Positions 33,560-42,300 of a stretch of DNA of 64,000 nt are shown here, one piece after another; position 1 is the stretch's first letter; every line of letters begins with the position of its first letter. The stretch is taken from positions 35,883 through 99,882 of the IMG/VR virus record IMGVR_UViG_3300030419_003648. One strand, written 5' to 3'. The notes beneath the pieces are model-generated. The model was given only the letters and a program-made list of their open reading frames with translations. It did no database searches and was not told the DNA's origin. The position numbers were made by a program, and so were the translations under genes. This DNA is from a virus.

Positions 33560-34451
33560 TGTCCTATGCCGTCATCTGCTAGACAGCGGATATCGAGTAA
33601 AATGCATCGACAATTTCCATAAAGGACAATGTGATGCAATAATCCCATTAGCAACAAACCCTAATTTTGAGTTTGAATATGGTGATGTAACAGTATTAGA
33701 ACAAATGAAGGAGGCCGTAATTGGGTGTGACGCTATTATTCATCTTGCTGCTATTGTTGGCTTTCCGGCTTGCAAATCCCAACCTGCGTTGGCTACGGAA
33801 GTAAATGTAGAAGGCACTAGAAATATGCTCTTTGCAAGAGAATCTTACAATCCAAAAATGCCTTTCGTTTATGCGTCCACAGGAAGCGTCTACGGCAAAG
33901 TTGAAGGAACTTGCACAGAAGAGTCTCCCTTAAACGCCGTGTCTCTCTACGGCGTTAATAAGCGCGTTGCAGAGGAAATGGTAGCCACTCAAGACAATAC
34001 TGTATCTTTTCGCTTTGCTACTGGGTTTGGTGTCAGCCCATGTATGCGGGTGAACTTGCTTGTGAACGACTTTGTTTACCAAGCAATGACAAATAACATA
34101 CTCACTATTTTCCAAGCAGACTTCAGAAGAACTTTTATCCATGTCAGAGATATGGCTAAGGCATTTACTATGGGTTTTGAACACATGGGTAATTGGAAAC
34201 ATAAAGTTTACAACTGCGGAGCTAACCATCTTAATTGGACAAAAAGAGAATTAGCAGAATACGTAAAAGAACAAACTGGATGTTTTGTTCACTATGAAGA
34301 AATTGGAACTGACGCAGACCAAAGAGATTACGCTGTCAGTTATGATAAATTAGAAGATGAAGGTTTTTCATGTGATGTAGATATGAAAACCGGAATTAAA
34401 GAACTAATAAAAGTAGCTCCAATCTTACAAATAAGGCATCAATATTCATGA
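33516..34451 (+). CDS. NAD-dependent sugar epimerase (extended SDR)
   Basis: A 311-residue extended SDR. The cofactor loop is GGGGYVG at 8-14, preceded by ILVT. The catalytic pair is Tyr145-x3-Lys149 in YGVNK, with the Ser/Thr-rich YASTGSVYG before it. RRTFIHVRDMAKAF and YNCGANHLNWTKREL complete the family pattern of UDP-glucose 4-epimerase and related enzymes. It likely makes one nucleotide sugar used by the nearby transferases. It is followed by a second SDR in an ATGA junction. Confidence 0.85.
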   Translation: MTKILVTGGGGYVGNVLCRHLLDSGYRVKCIDNFHKGQCDAIIPLATNPNFEFEYGDVTVLEQMKEAVIGCDAIIHLAAIVGFPACKSQPALATEVNVEGTRNMLFARESYNPKMPFVYASTGSVYGKVEGTCTEESPLNAVSLYGVNKRVAEEMVATQDNTVSFRFATGFGVSPCMRVNLLVNDFVYQAMTNNILTIFQADFRRTFIHVRDMAKAFTMGFEHMGNWKHKVYNCGANHLNWTKRELAEYVKEQTGCFVHYEEIGTDADQRDYAVSYDKLEDEGFSCDVDMKTGIKELIKVAPILQIRHQYS

Positions 34452-35401
34452 TAGATCTTACTGATTCAAAAGTTTTAATTACAGGCGGTCAAGGGTTTTT
34501 AGGAACAGCTTTGGTAAAAGCAGTCTCTGACGCAGGTGCTACACCAATTGTATTAAGAAGTGAAGAAGTTAATATACTTAATCTTTACGATTTAATCGGG
34601 TTTCTAGATGCTAATAAGCCTGACTATGTTATTCATGCTGCTGGTTACAACGGTGGCATTGAGTTTAATAGGATGTACCCTGCGGATATCCTTTATTCTA
34701 ATTCCATAATGGCTTTAAACATACATCATGCATGTGAGTATACAGGTGTTAAAAAGTTAATTAACATTATGACATCATGTGCATATCCTGATACCGGAAT
34801 GGAAGTCTTAAAAGAAGACACGTTCTGGAATGGTCTTCCAAATAAGACTATTAGAGCGCACGGTATTGCAAAGAGGATATTGCAAGCAGCGTCTGAAGCT
34901 TATAATGAACAATATGAATTTAATTCAGTTTCAGTATGTGTTACCAACTTATATGGCCCACATGACACTTTTAACTTAGTTAGAACAAAAGTGGTAGGAG
35001 CATTAATAAGAAAATTTGTAGAAGCTGTCATAGATGAAAACGATCAAGTAGAGTGTTGGGGAACTGGCGCTCCTATGAGAGAGTTTATGTATGTTGAAGA
35101 CGCAGCAGAAGCAATTGTCTTGGCTCTACAAAATTATGAGGATAACACAACACCTCTGAACATTGGTACTGGTAAGGATATAAGCATCAAGACTTTGGTG
35201 GAATATATTGTTAGTGCTACTGGCTATGAAGGTGAAGTGTTCTGGAATACTGAAAAACCAGATGGACAAATGAAAAAACTTCTTGACACTACAAAGATGC
35301 AAGAAATTATTGAAATTGATAGCCTAGAAGTACAAGAGGGTATCAGAAGGACTGTTGAATGGTACATTGCAAACAGAGAGGCTGCAAATGCAAAAGACTA
35401 A
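34448..35401 (+). CDS. GDP-L-fucose-synthase-like SDR with altered active site
   Basis: A 317-residue protein similar to GDP-L-fucose synthase (epimerase-reductase). It has GGQGFLG at 13-19, the TSCAYPD turn with the Cys that acts in this family, and NLYGPHDTF with the conserved His. The catalytic YxxxK, however, reads HGIAK: His138 stands where Tyr is expected and Lys142 is kept. The codon is CAC. The protein may have lost, slowed or changed activity, or use His as acid/base. The neighbour at 33516 has an intact site. Confidence 0.72.
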   Translation: MIDLTDSKVLITGGQGFLGTALVKAVSDAGATPIVLRSEEVNILNLYDLIGFLDANKPDYVIHAAGYNGGIEFNRMYPADILYSNSIMALNIHHACEYTGVKKLINIMTSCAYPDTGMEVLKEDTFWNGLPNKTIRAHGIAKRILQAASEAYNEQYEFNSVSVCVTNLYGPHDTFNLVRTKVVGALIRKFVEAVIDENDQVECWGTGAPMREFMYVEDAAEAIVLALQNYEDNTTPLNIGTGKDISIKTLVEYIVSATGYEGEVFWNTEKPDGQMKKLLDTTKMQEIIEIDSLEVQEGIRRTVEWYIANREAANAKD

Positions 35402-35885
35402 CCAAATAGGAGTAGTCATTGATGAGTTAACAGCTAGTCAGCTAGCATTTGATATCATAAACAATTTCAACGAAGAACTAGATAAAACCAAAGACGACTA
35501 CGTTGTCTTTTTTGAAAATTCAACTTCTTCAATTGTTAATCCAAGATTCTCCACTATGGCTATGAATGAGCTTTGGAGTTTTCATGGTGTTTTGATAGCA
35601 ACTTCTGTTTCTAGTGCCTTGTCGATGATAAAAGCTTTTAGCCCTGCTAAGAAAATATTCTATGTATGGGATTTAGAATGGACGAGAAGGCATGGAAAAA
35701 GTTTTGAGGACAATGTAGAAGCATTTGTCAACGAAGAAGTTCTACTTGTTGCTAGAAGTAAAAGCCATGCAAAAGCAATAGAAAACTATTGCAATAAAAA
35801 GGTAGACCATGTCGTACAAAATTTTAATATAGAAAATTTCAAAAGGATAATAGAAAATGAGCAGTGCGTTCATAAACAAGCATAA
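35388..35885 (+). CDS. Hypothetical protein, 165 aa
   Basis: A soluble 165-residue protein of unknown family. The start ATG 35388 is preceded by GAGAGG in the end of the SDR gene. It has a Rossmann-like pattern (IGVVIDELTASQLAFDIIN, then YVVFFENSTSS, GVLIATSVSSALSM and KIFYVWDLEWTRR) and may be a glycosyltransferase-like half-domain. The last part is EVLLVARSKSHAKAIENYC. It closes the sugar locus and overlaps the next nuclease gene by 29 bases. No function is assigned. Confidence 0.65.
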   Translation: MQKTNQIGVVIDELTASQLAFDIINNFNEELDKTKDDYVVFFENSTSSIVNPRFSTMAMNELWSFHGVLIATSVSSALSMIKAFSPAKKIFYVWDLEWTRRHGKSFEDNVEAFVNEEVLLVARSKSHAKAIENYCNKKVDHVVQNFNIENFKRIIENEQCVHKQA

Positions 35886-36645
35886 AGAATACATCATTGA
35901 GCAGTATGTAGATGAAGAAAAGAGTACATACGAAATAGCTCAAGAGCTTAAGACCTACCCAAATAAAATCAGAAGGGCGTTAAACACTTTAGGAGTGCCT
36001 TTAAGGGATAAAAGTGCGGCTCAGACTGTAGCTATTAACAGCGGTAGGCATGAACATCCAACTAGAGGAAAGAAAAGAACTGAAGCAGAAAAAGTGGCTA
36101 TCAGTAATGGAATGGCTAGCTATTGGGATGAAATGGAAGATGACGAACGTAAAAGACGTTCAGAACTTTCAAAGAAGCAATGGGCAGAAATGTCTGATGC
36201 GGATAAGGCAAATCTCAGAAAATTAGCGGCTGAAGCCGTAAGAAAAGCCAGTAAAGAAGGGTCTAAAATTGAAAAATTCGTATATGAGGGTTTGACAGCT
36301 TTAGGTTATCAGGTTATCTTTCATAAGAGAGGATTAATCCCTAATGACAAACTTGAAGTAGATCTGTTTCTTCCAGAAATAAAAACAGCTATTGAGATTG
36401 ATGGGCCAGCTCATTTCTTGCCGATCTGGGGTCAAGAAAATTTAGAACGTCACATCAGAGCAGATGCACAAAAAGCAGGTCTTCTAATTAACAGAGGATT
36501 TGTCGTCTTACGAGTGAAAAACGTAATTCGCAATTTGTCCTCTAAAAACATGAGAGATGCGCTTGAGGCCATTGTCATTGAGCTGAAAAAAATACAGAAA
36601 AAGTTCCCTGTTCCGTCAAAAAGACTTATTGAAATAGAAACCTAA
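35857..36645 (+). CDS. HTH protein with EDxHD/VSR-like nuclease domain
   Basis: A 262-residue protein with an N-terminal helix-turn-helix (TYEIAQELKTYPNKIRRAL, residues 24-42) and a Lys/Arg-rich middle (residues 70-135) that would bind DNA. The C-terminus is a PD-(D/E)XK core of VSR type: KLEVDLFLPEIKTAIEIDG with Glu167, Asp169, Glu180 and Asp182, then His186 and Asp203/Lys206, and a final GFVVLRVKN strand. This pattern matches the EDxHD homing endonucleases of phages. It may be a free-standing homing nuclease. The gene at 2072 carries a similar core without the HTH. Confidence 0.75.
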   Translation: MSSAFINKHKEYIIEQYVDEEKSTYEIAQELKTYPNKIRRALNTLGVPLRDKSAAQTVAINSGRHEHPTRGKKRTEAEKVAISNGMASYWDEMEDDERKRRSELSKKQWAEMSDADKANLRKLAAEAVRKASKEGSKIEKFVYEGLTALGYQVIFHKRGLIPNDKLEVDLFLPEIKTAIEIDGPAHFLPIWGQENLERHIRADAQKAGLLINRGFVVLRVKNVIRNLSSKNMRDALEAIVIELKKIQKKFPVPSKRLIEIET

Positions 36646-36647
36646 AT

Positions 36648-37568
36648 ATGTACAATAATAAGACCGTAAAAGAATTGAGGCAAATTTTGGAAGAGCATAA
36701 CTGCGCTATTCCAAACGGAGCCAAGAAGAATGACCTAGTTGAATTAGTGGAGGCTGTTATGGCTAAAGACGAAGATTTTGTAACATCCCAAGTAGTTTCA
36801 GATGTTTTTGATGACGTTGAAATTTTTGACGACGAAGAGACATTAGAAGAACCAGCAGTAATCAAAGAGGGTTCAAACGAAAGCAATCGTCCTTCAATGT
36901 TCAGTGATGAATGGAATGAGTATGTAATGGCTCATTTTCATTCAAACGAATTAATTGATGGCAACCCTATTTGCGCAGGACTGAGGAGAGTCGCTGAATT
37001 ATTACTTGGCGACATCGTTGAATCTGGCCCAGAACAGGTATTTCCAGCAACTGACGGATTAGCTCCTGACAGAGCTACCGTAGTATTTAAAGTTGTCTTT
37101 GATTGGATGAACACAGGTCAAGTTAGAACATTCAAAGAAGTAGCAGATGTGTGGCATGGGAATACTGATGACCTATTCTGCGCTCATCCTGTCGCTACTG
37201 CTAGCACGAGGGCTGAAGGTAGAGCTTTGAGGAAAGCTTTGAAAATCAGATGCTTAGCTGCTGAAGAATTAGCCAAAAAAGACATAGTGAACATAGTGCA
37301 AGAGTCAGTCAAGAAAGCTCCAACTTCAGGAGACTATGAAGCTGACAGACAAATTAGTAGTCAACAAATTCAGTTCATTGACAACAAATGTAGCACTTTG
37401 GATATTGACGCTTTTGGTTTTATTAACATGGGCGAACATACGTATAGTACTATAAGCGAAGTGACAAAGGACTGTGCTAAGAAAATGGTCAAAGCCCTTA
37501 ATGCTTATCAGCAGGGTACTGAAATACCAGAAAAAATTAAAGGTTATAAAGCTAACTGGAGAGAGTAA
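36648..37568 (+). CDS. SAP-domain protein, possibly recombination-related
   Basis: A 306-residue protein. Residues 1-36 are a SAP/rho-N-type helix-extended-helix (KTVKELRQILEEHNCAIPNG). An acidic linker follows (about 50-70). The globular part holds HPVATASTRAEGRALRKAL (180-198), a pattern seen in some phage proteins that anneal single strands or act with Rad52-like factors, then AEELAKKD. The C-terminal third is mostly helical. A single-strand-annealing or recombination role is a reasonable guess, not a firm call. The next gene overlaps in TAATG. Confidence 0.5.
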   Translation: MYNNKTVKELRQILEEHNCAIPNGAKKNDLVELVEAVMAKDEDFVTSQVVSDVFDDVEIFDDEETLEEPAVIKEGSNESNRPSMFSDEWNEYVMAHFHSNELIDGNPICAGLRRVAELLLGDIVESGPEQVFPATDGLAPDRATVVFKVVFDWMNTGQVRTFKEVADVWHGNTDDLFCAHPVATASTRAEGRALRKALKIRCLAAEELAKKDIVNIVQESVKKAPTSGDYEADRQISSQQIQFIDNKCSTLDIDAFGFINMGEHTYSTISEVTKDCAKKMVKALNAYQQGTEIPEKIKGYKANWRE

Positions 37569-37897
37569 TGAAAGTAACTTATACAAGCGGCAAGATTAGC
37601 GTTGAGATTGAAGCAGACACTCAAATTGAACTGTTTCAGCAATTAGCTAACTTCCAAGAGATTTTTGCCGAAACTAAGTGTGGTAAATGCGGCAGCGAGA
37701 ACATTAGATTTCAAGTAAGAAATGTAGATGACAATCTTTATTACGAAGCTAGATGTGTAGACTGCGGAGCAAAGCTAGCATTTGGCGTGATGAAGAAGGG
37801 TGGAAGGTTGTTCCCAAAACGTAAAGACAAAGAAGGTAATTGGCTTCCTGATGGTGGATGGGTTAAATGGAACCCAGATACTCAAAAAGAAGAGTAA
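37568..37897 (+). CDS. Zinc-ribbon protein
   Basis: A 109-residue protein. Its C-x2-C pairs (Cys38/Cys41 and Cys63/Cys66) in CGKCGSENIRFQV and YEARCVDCGAKLAFG form a classic zinc ribbon. The Lys-rich KKGGRLFPKRKDKEG and WLPDGGWVKWNPD form a tail typical of a small phage family often found beside recombination or annealing genes. Zinc ribbons like this bind DNA or proteins. It is the last gene on the plus strand before the bidirectional terminator. Confidence 0.75.
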   Translation: MKVTYTSGKISVEIEADTQIELFQQLANFQEIFAETKCGKCGSENIRFQVRNVDDNLYYEARCVDCGAKLAFGVMKKGGRLFPKRKDKEGNWLPDGGWVKWNPDTQKEE

Positions 37898-37899
37898 AG

Positions 37900-37931
37900 A
37901 AAAAACCCCGTCATTGCTGGCGGGGTTTTTT
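37900..37931. terminator. Bidirectional Rho-independent terminator
   Basis: Six A, then CCCCG, a ten-base interval, CGGGG and six T. The stem can extend by a T-G and a C-G pair to seven base pairs with a six-base loop; the A and T tracts pair across to 13. Because A and T runs flank both sides, it works in both directions. It lies three bases after the last plus-strand stop and 23 bases before the end of the minus-strand gene at 37954, so it ends both operons. Confidence 0.92.
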
Positions 37932-37953
37932 AATGCTTACACAATGGTAGCCT

Positions 37954-38637
37954 TTAGAGATATTCTAACTCTACATAAAGACCGTATTGGGTCTTACTAC
38001 CTATACTGTCTGGAGAAGCCGTAATAGCAACGTACCAATCATGCTGAGTGTATTGCCCAGTATTAGATCCTCCATTTCCAGCGTACGCACCGCTTGGGCC
38101 GGGAGACTGAGCCAGAGGAACAATGACACCGCTACCACCCACAGTGTTAGTACCAGTAGGAAGTCTAGTGCTTGGGTTAGGAGTTGAGCTATCTGTTGCA
38201 CTACCATACCATGTAGTATCTCCTGATCCCTCAACTAAATAGGAATTTGAAGTATGAAGTAGTTCCGCAACCCTTGTTACAACCCCACTAGCAGGGTGAT
38301 CTTTATTTACTCGGTCAAAAATCCTCAGCTTAGCGTTCTGTGTTCTAACTGCACTGTCATTAGTGAATCGTATGTTTAAAGTAGCTTTTTCGTTTGGTAT
38401 ATACAATAAACCAGTAGCTGGTACTACACCATTTGCAAAAGACTTAGTGTCCGTTGAATATTTGCAGTTATTAGCAGTACCACCATTCGTAGTACCATTA
38501 CCGTCTGTTATAAAAGTTGTAGACTGCCAAGTATTCAACTGAACTGATTGGCCAAAAGAACCTCCAAAAAACCCCAAGCCAGAGCCTGAAAGGTTATTAA
38601 TGGATGTACCTCCAGCGTAAAAGTTAATTGATGCCAT
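37954..38637 (-). CDS. Probable virion structural protein, 227 aa
   Basis: A 227-residue Gly/Ser/Thr-rich beta protein. INFYAGGTSINNLSGSGLGF and SFGQSVQLNTWQSTTFITDG suggest a beta-rich fibre or decoration protein. TATLNIRF-like strands and a Gly-rich LAQSPGPSGAYAGNGGSN precede QHDWYVAITASPDSIG and the closing LYVELEYL strand. It is the last gene of the virion block and has its own short upstream region with an AAGGGGA ribbon-binding site seven bases before ATG, unlike the other genes. A high-copy capsid or tail surface protein is likely; the exact location is unknown. Confidence 0.65.
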   Translation of the reverse strand: MASINFYAGGTSINNLSGSGLGFFGGSFGQSVQLNTWQSTTFITDGNGTTNGGTANNCKYSTDTKSFANGVVPATGLLYIPNEKATLNIRFTNDSAVRTQNAKLRIFDRVNKDHPASGVVTRVAELLHTSNSYLVEGSGDTTWYGSATDSSTPNPSTRLPTGTNTVGGSGVIVPLAQSPGPSGAYAGNGGSNTGQYTQHDWYVAITASPDSIGSKTQYGLYVELEYL

Positions 38638-38666
38638 ATCAAAATCCCCTTAGAGAGAGTTGTTTT

Positions 38667-38680
38667 CTATAATATTATAC
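38667..38680 (-). promoter_or_regulatory. Candidate late promoter before the 227-aa virion gene
   Basis: In the 47-base gap upstream of the gene at 37954, the minus strand reads GTATAATATTATAG. It holds a perfect -10 box (TATAAT, 38679 down to 38674) inside a 12-base palindrome, and no good -35 box at the normal distance. This resembles phage late promoters that need only a -10-like element and a phage sigma factor. The gap is the only one of its kind on the minus strand. Activity and factor are not known. Confidence 0.45.
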
Positions 38681-38684
38681 ACCA

Positions 38685-39365
38685 TTACTCAAAAAAGCCT
38701 TTTGTTTTCTTTGGCTTGCCATAAGGGAAAAGCTTATTGAGCTTGCTTTGTCGTTCCTTACATCCACAATCTTTATTCATAGCACCGAATACACTGTCTA
38801 CAACCTTTTTTATACCAGTTGCTTTTGTTATCTTTGCTACAGTATCACCTAAACCTCTAGACTCTTTAGGTATTTCTGGGTCACCCATAAAGAATCCTTT
38901 AGTAGCTTCTTCTTCTTCTTTTTTATCTTTTTCTTTACCGTCTTGAGTTGCCATTATTCCGTCCATTTCTTCCTGCCACTTTTGTTCACGTTGTTTAATT
39001 TGTGTATCAGTAACAGGGTAATCATTAACAAAGTTGTACCTCATGATCGGGTCTTGATTAGGTCCTACGCCCTCTTCCCACATATTAAAATAGTCTAACC
39101 TAGTCTGGCATAACGTGTGCAAATGTTTAGTCTTTATTGCTTTGTGTCTTGGGCATTTTATAAATTCTTTTTTAAAGTCACATTGACATGGTGTCACATG
39201 TTTAGGCGGCTCTATTACTTCGTCCCATTTTTTTAATAAAGTGTCAGAATCCCTAATATCTGGCCTTCTACTTGGGATTTGGTTTAATCTATCAACTTCT
39301 CTTTGAAGATTACTCATCTGTTGATGGTACTCTTCTTCTTCTGTTTTAAAGAATCCTTTTGCCAT
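38685..39365 (-). CDS. Virion-associated protein with three KGFF motifs
   Basis: A 226-residue charged, helical protein. The peptide KGFF occurs at residues 3-6, 156-159 and 222-225, i.e. near both ends and in the middle. Two Cys pairs (PCQC at 59-62 and DCGC at 199-202), a Cys-x-x-His (71-74), a Lys/Glu-rich linker (140-155) and a C-terminal RQSKLNKLFPYGK are notable. The last block is a pattern I associate with small proteins in the tail regions of marine-type phages. The ribosome-binding site AGGAG is five bases before ATG. Role unknown; perhaps a scaffold, chaperone or cleaved virion protein. Confidence 0.6.
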   Translation of the reverse strand: MAKGFFKTEEEEYHQQMSNLQREVDRLNQIPSRRPDIRDSDTLLKKWDEVIEPPKHVTPCQCDFKKEFIKCPRHKAIKTKHLHTLCQTRLDYFNMWEEGVGPNQDPIMRYNFVNDYPVTDTQIKQREQKWQEEMDGIMATQDGKEKDKKEEEEATKGFFMGDPEIPKESRGLGDTVAKITKATGIKKVVDSVFGAMNKDCGCKERQSKLNKLFPYGKPKKTKGFFE

Positions 39366-39376
39366 TTTCGCTCCTA

Positions 39377-42300
39377 CTACTCTGTTATGTTGACCTTAAT
39401 CGGGGCATTTCCATCCATGTCTAAACCAAAGTCATATTTGATACTTGTAGCCATTGGTCCTATATAGGTGTCGTAACACTTGTCTCCACATTCATACCCT
39501 GTCATTGGACCTCTTGCATTTACACATTTTTGAGGGAAAAAGAACCAATATTCCATGTTAACAGGAGTGTTGCTATTTCCTTGTGCGCAATCATCTAATG
39601 GGGGTGGATACCCTACTATAACACTAAATTGGCCTCCATGCCTACTCCACGATGGATATAATTCTGCGTATGGATCGGTATAACTTGTTCTACTGAAATT
39701 ATATGCTTCCCATTGATTGACTGGCTTACCTTCATCATTTTTCTTCGCTAAACATTCTTCTTCCGTTTCTTTAGTTGCGTCACTACATGCGCCACAGTTC
39801 TCTTCGGCTTTATCATGTATTTTTCCTTCTCGGTCGTAGCAAAGCTCTATTTTTCCAGCGTCTTCTGCTTTAGGATCTCCAGCTGCTATAACGCCTTTAT
39901 ACATCCTTCTAGCTTCTCCAATCGCTCCAGTTCCACCTAGAGTAATTGATTCAGCAGATCTAAGCGATACAAATCTTTCAGGTGTAGTTTCTATATTTGT
40001 TTTTTCCGAAGAATCTCTTATTCCAAAAGGGTTTCCTATCCAAATTGGAGTCCCACCTAATACACGACACTCTTGTGAATGTGTTGTGGTTATTGTGCCA
40101 CCTTGATCATCTACCATACAAATAAACTGATTTTGAACTGTTCCATTTGATTCTAAACATTCATCAGCACTGTCTGCATCTACTTCTTCTGGTATGAAAG
40201 CTCCAGAACAAGCTCCATGTTTTGTTGTGGTTCTAACTCCACTTGGAGATACGCAAGTTCCAACCTTAGATCTATCCTTCGTGTAACATTTTCCGTAAAC
40301 TTCAACAAATTGACAATTACTTGATTGTTCACATAAAGATTTTTGGAGGTTTGGAGGTACAAGTTTGCCATCACCAAATTTAGGAACTCCATTGTCATGC
40401 ATGTCTTTTATTGATATTGAAGCGCCAGCTGTTACCGTTGCGCTTTTTAGATTTACGCAAGTAAATTCATCACTACTAGGATCTTTGTATAAATAACAAT
40501 CTGGCGAGTTTCCACAAGCAGTTTCGTTGCAACCTGAAAACGGGTAGACATCTGAGTCGTGGTCGTAAACATTTGATGAACGAAAATTACCAGAAGTATA
40601 TTCTTCTGCAATCTTTAAGTATGGAGTCTCATGAACATCATAGTTCAACTCTCCATGTATTGCGAACTCATTCGGCTTCAAAGGAAGTGGATACCATTGC
40701 CATCCATGTGATTCGCAATCGTCTTTTGTATTGAATAAAGCATTTTGACATTGCCTCAATCTAACAATATGCATGTCATCTATATCATGGTATGGACATC
40801 TTGTAACTTCCCTAGCAACTTCTGCACCGCTGGCGTCTTTTTCTATTATCACTACTTCGTGGCATAGCAAACACTTTCCTTGTGGGTAATCTTCAGTTGG
40901 CGGCTGACAAGCATTCTTCGTATAAAAAGCGTTTACTCTACAACCAATAGGACACCCTTCTTCGTATTGACCTGTTGGAAGTATTTTTGGCTCATTGTTA
41001 AATGGGTCTTCAAATTCACCTCGTGAATTTTTGTCTAGGTTTCTTCTTCCTATTACCCATTCGCCTCCAAATACATCTTCGCATAAGTATTCGTCTAACT
41101 CAGAATCTTCAGCTACTGTTCTCCATATGCCGTTTGGTACAAACTGATAATCAGCCGAATTTGATTGCGCGGCTTGGCTACAAGCATCTTCATATATGAT
41201 CGGGTCATTGTTTGCGTCATAAACTTCACTCCCAGACACTGGATCAATACATTTTCCTACCATGCAATCGTTAGGATTTTGTATGTTCTGTGTAACATTT
41301 GGATTGTTATAATCATAGCACTCACCAAGCGTAACGCCTTTACATGTAGCTCTATACATGATTGAGCCGCTGACTAAAACCTTTTCTCCATCATTTAAAT
41401 CATGATCTAGCACCGTCTCTATTACAGTGTGTGAGAAAGGATAAATCCACTTTGAATTGTTATTTTCACATGTTTTTTTAGTTGTATAAGCTCCATTTGT
41501 GCAATACCCTTTTGGATCAAATGGATTGATGTCATAGACATTTCTATAAGATTTTATACCGGCGGGTTCTCTTGGGTCGTGTACTGGAATAGGAGTGCTT
41601 GTAGTACCTTCAGTACCTCCTCCCATTTTTACTTCTTTGACTTCACTATACTTATTTAAGTATTCAGCTGTTGGTAAAGGTCCAACTCTTCCCGGAATCA
41701 TTACATGACCCAATTCATCTAAAGCAAGGCTTTCTACTTTTAATGGGTGTTGTGGTATTGAACTATCTGGGAGACCACTACGCAAACTACCGCGTGTGTC
41801 TTGAACGGTATCTACAGGCCAAGGGTGTAAACCGTATGGGCTAGGAAGGGTTTTAGGTTTCTTACCATCTATTCCTGAAAGCTCCCCTGACGAATTGAGA
41901 CTTCTGGAGTAGTCTCCTAAATGTCTATCGTACTTATGAGCAGCGCTTATTAGTTTTGTGACATCTGCAACCTTTATTTCCATGAATGGCTCGTCGCCAC
42001 GCCCTCTAGTCATATCTGAGTAATTTAGGTCACCGTTTGGAATTGCTTCTGTTAGTTTTGTTCCTCCAAATGGCAAGAATGGATTTCTTGATTGTCTATT
42101 TCTCACTCTGCCTTGCAATGGATGATATACTGCTCCCCCTTCTGCCTCAGTCTTATCTGCCATTCCTATACCAACAGTAGCACCTTTTTCATAACCGCAA
42201 TAACGACCTCCAAAGGTTGGTCCATAAGCGCCTACTACCAGAGTGCCTGAACCATCTTCCTGAACGTCTTTTACATAATAAACATTAAATGTTTCTGCTG

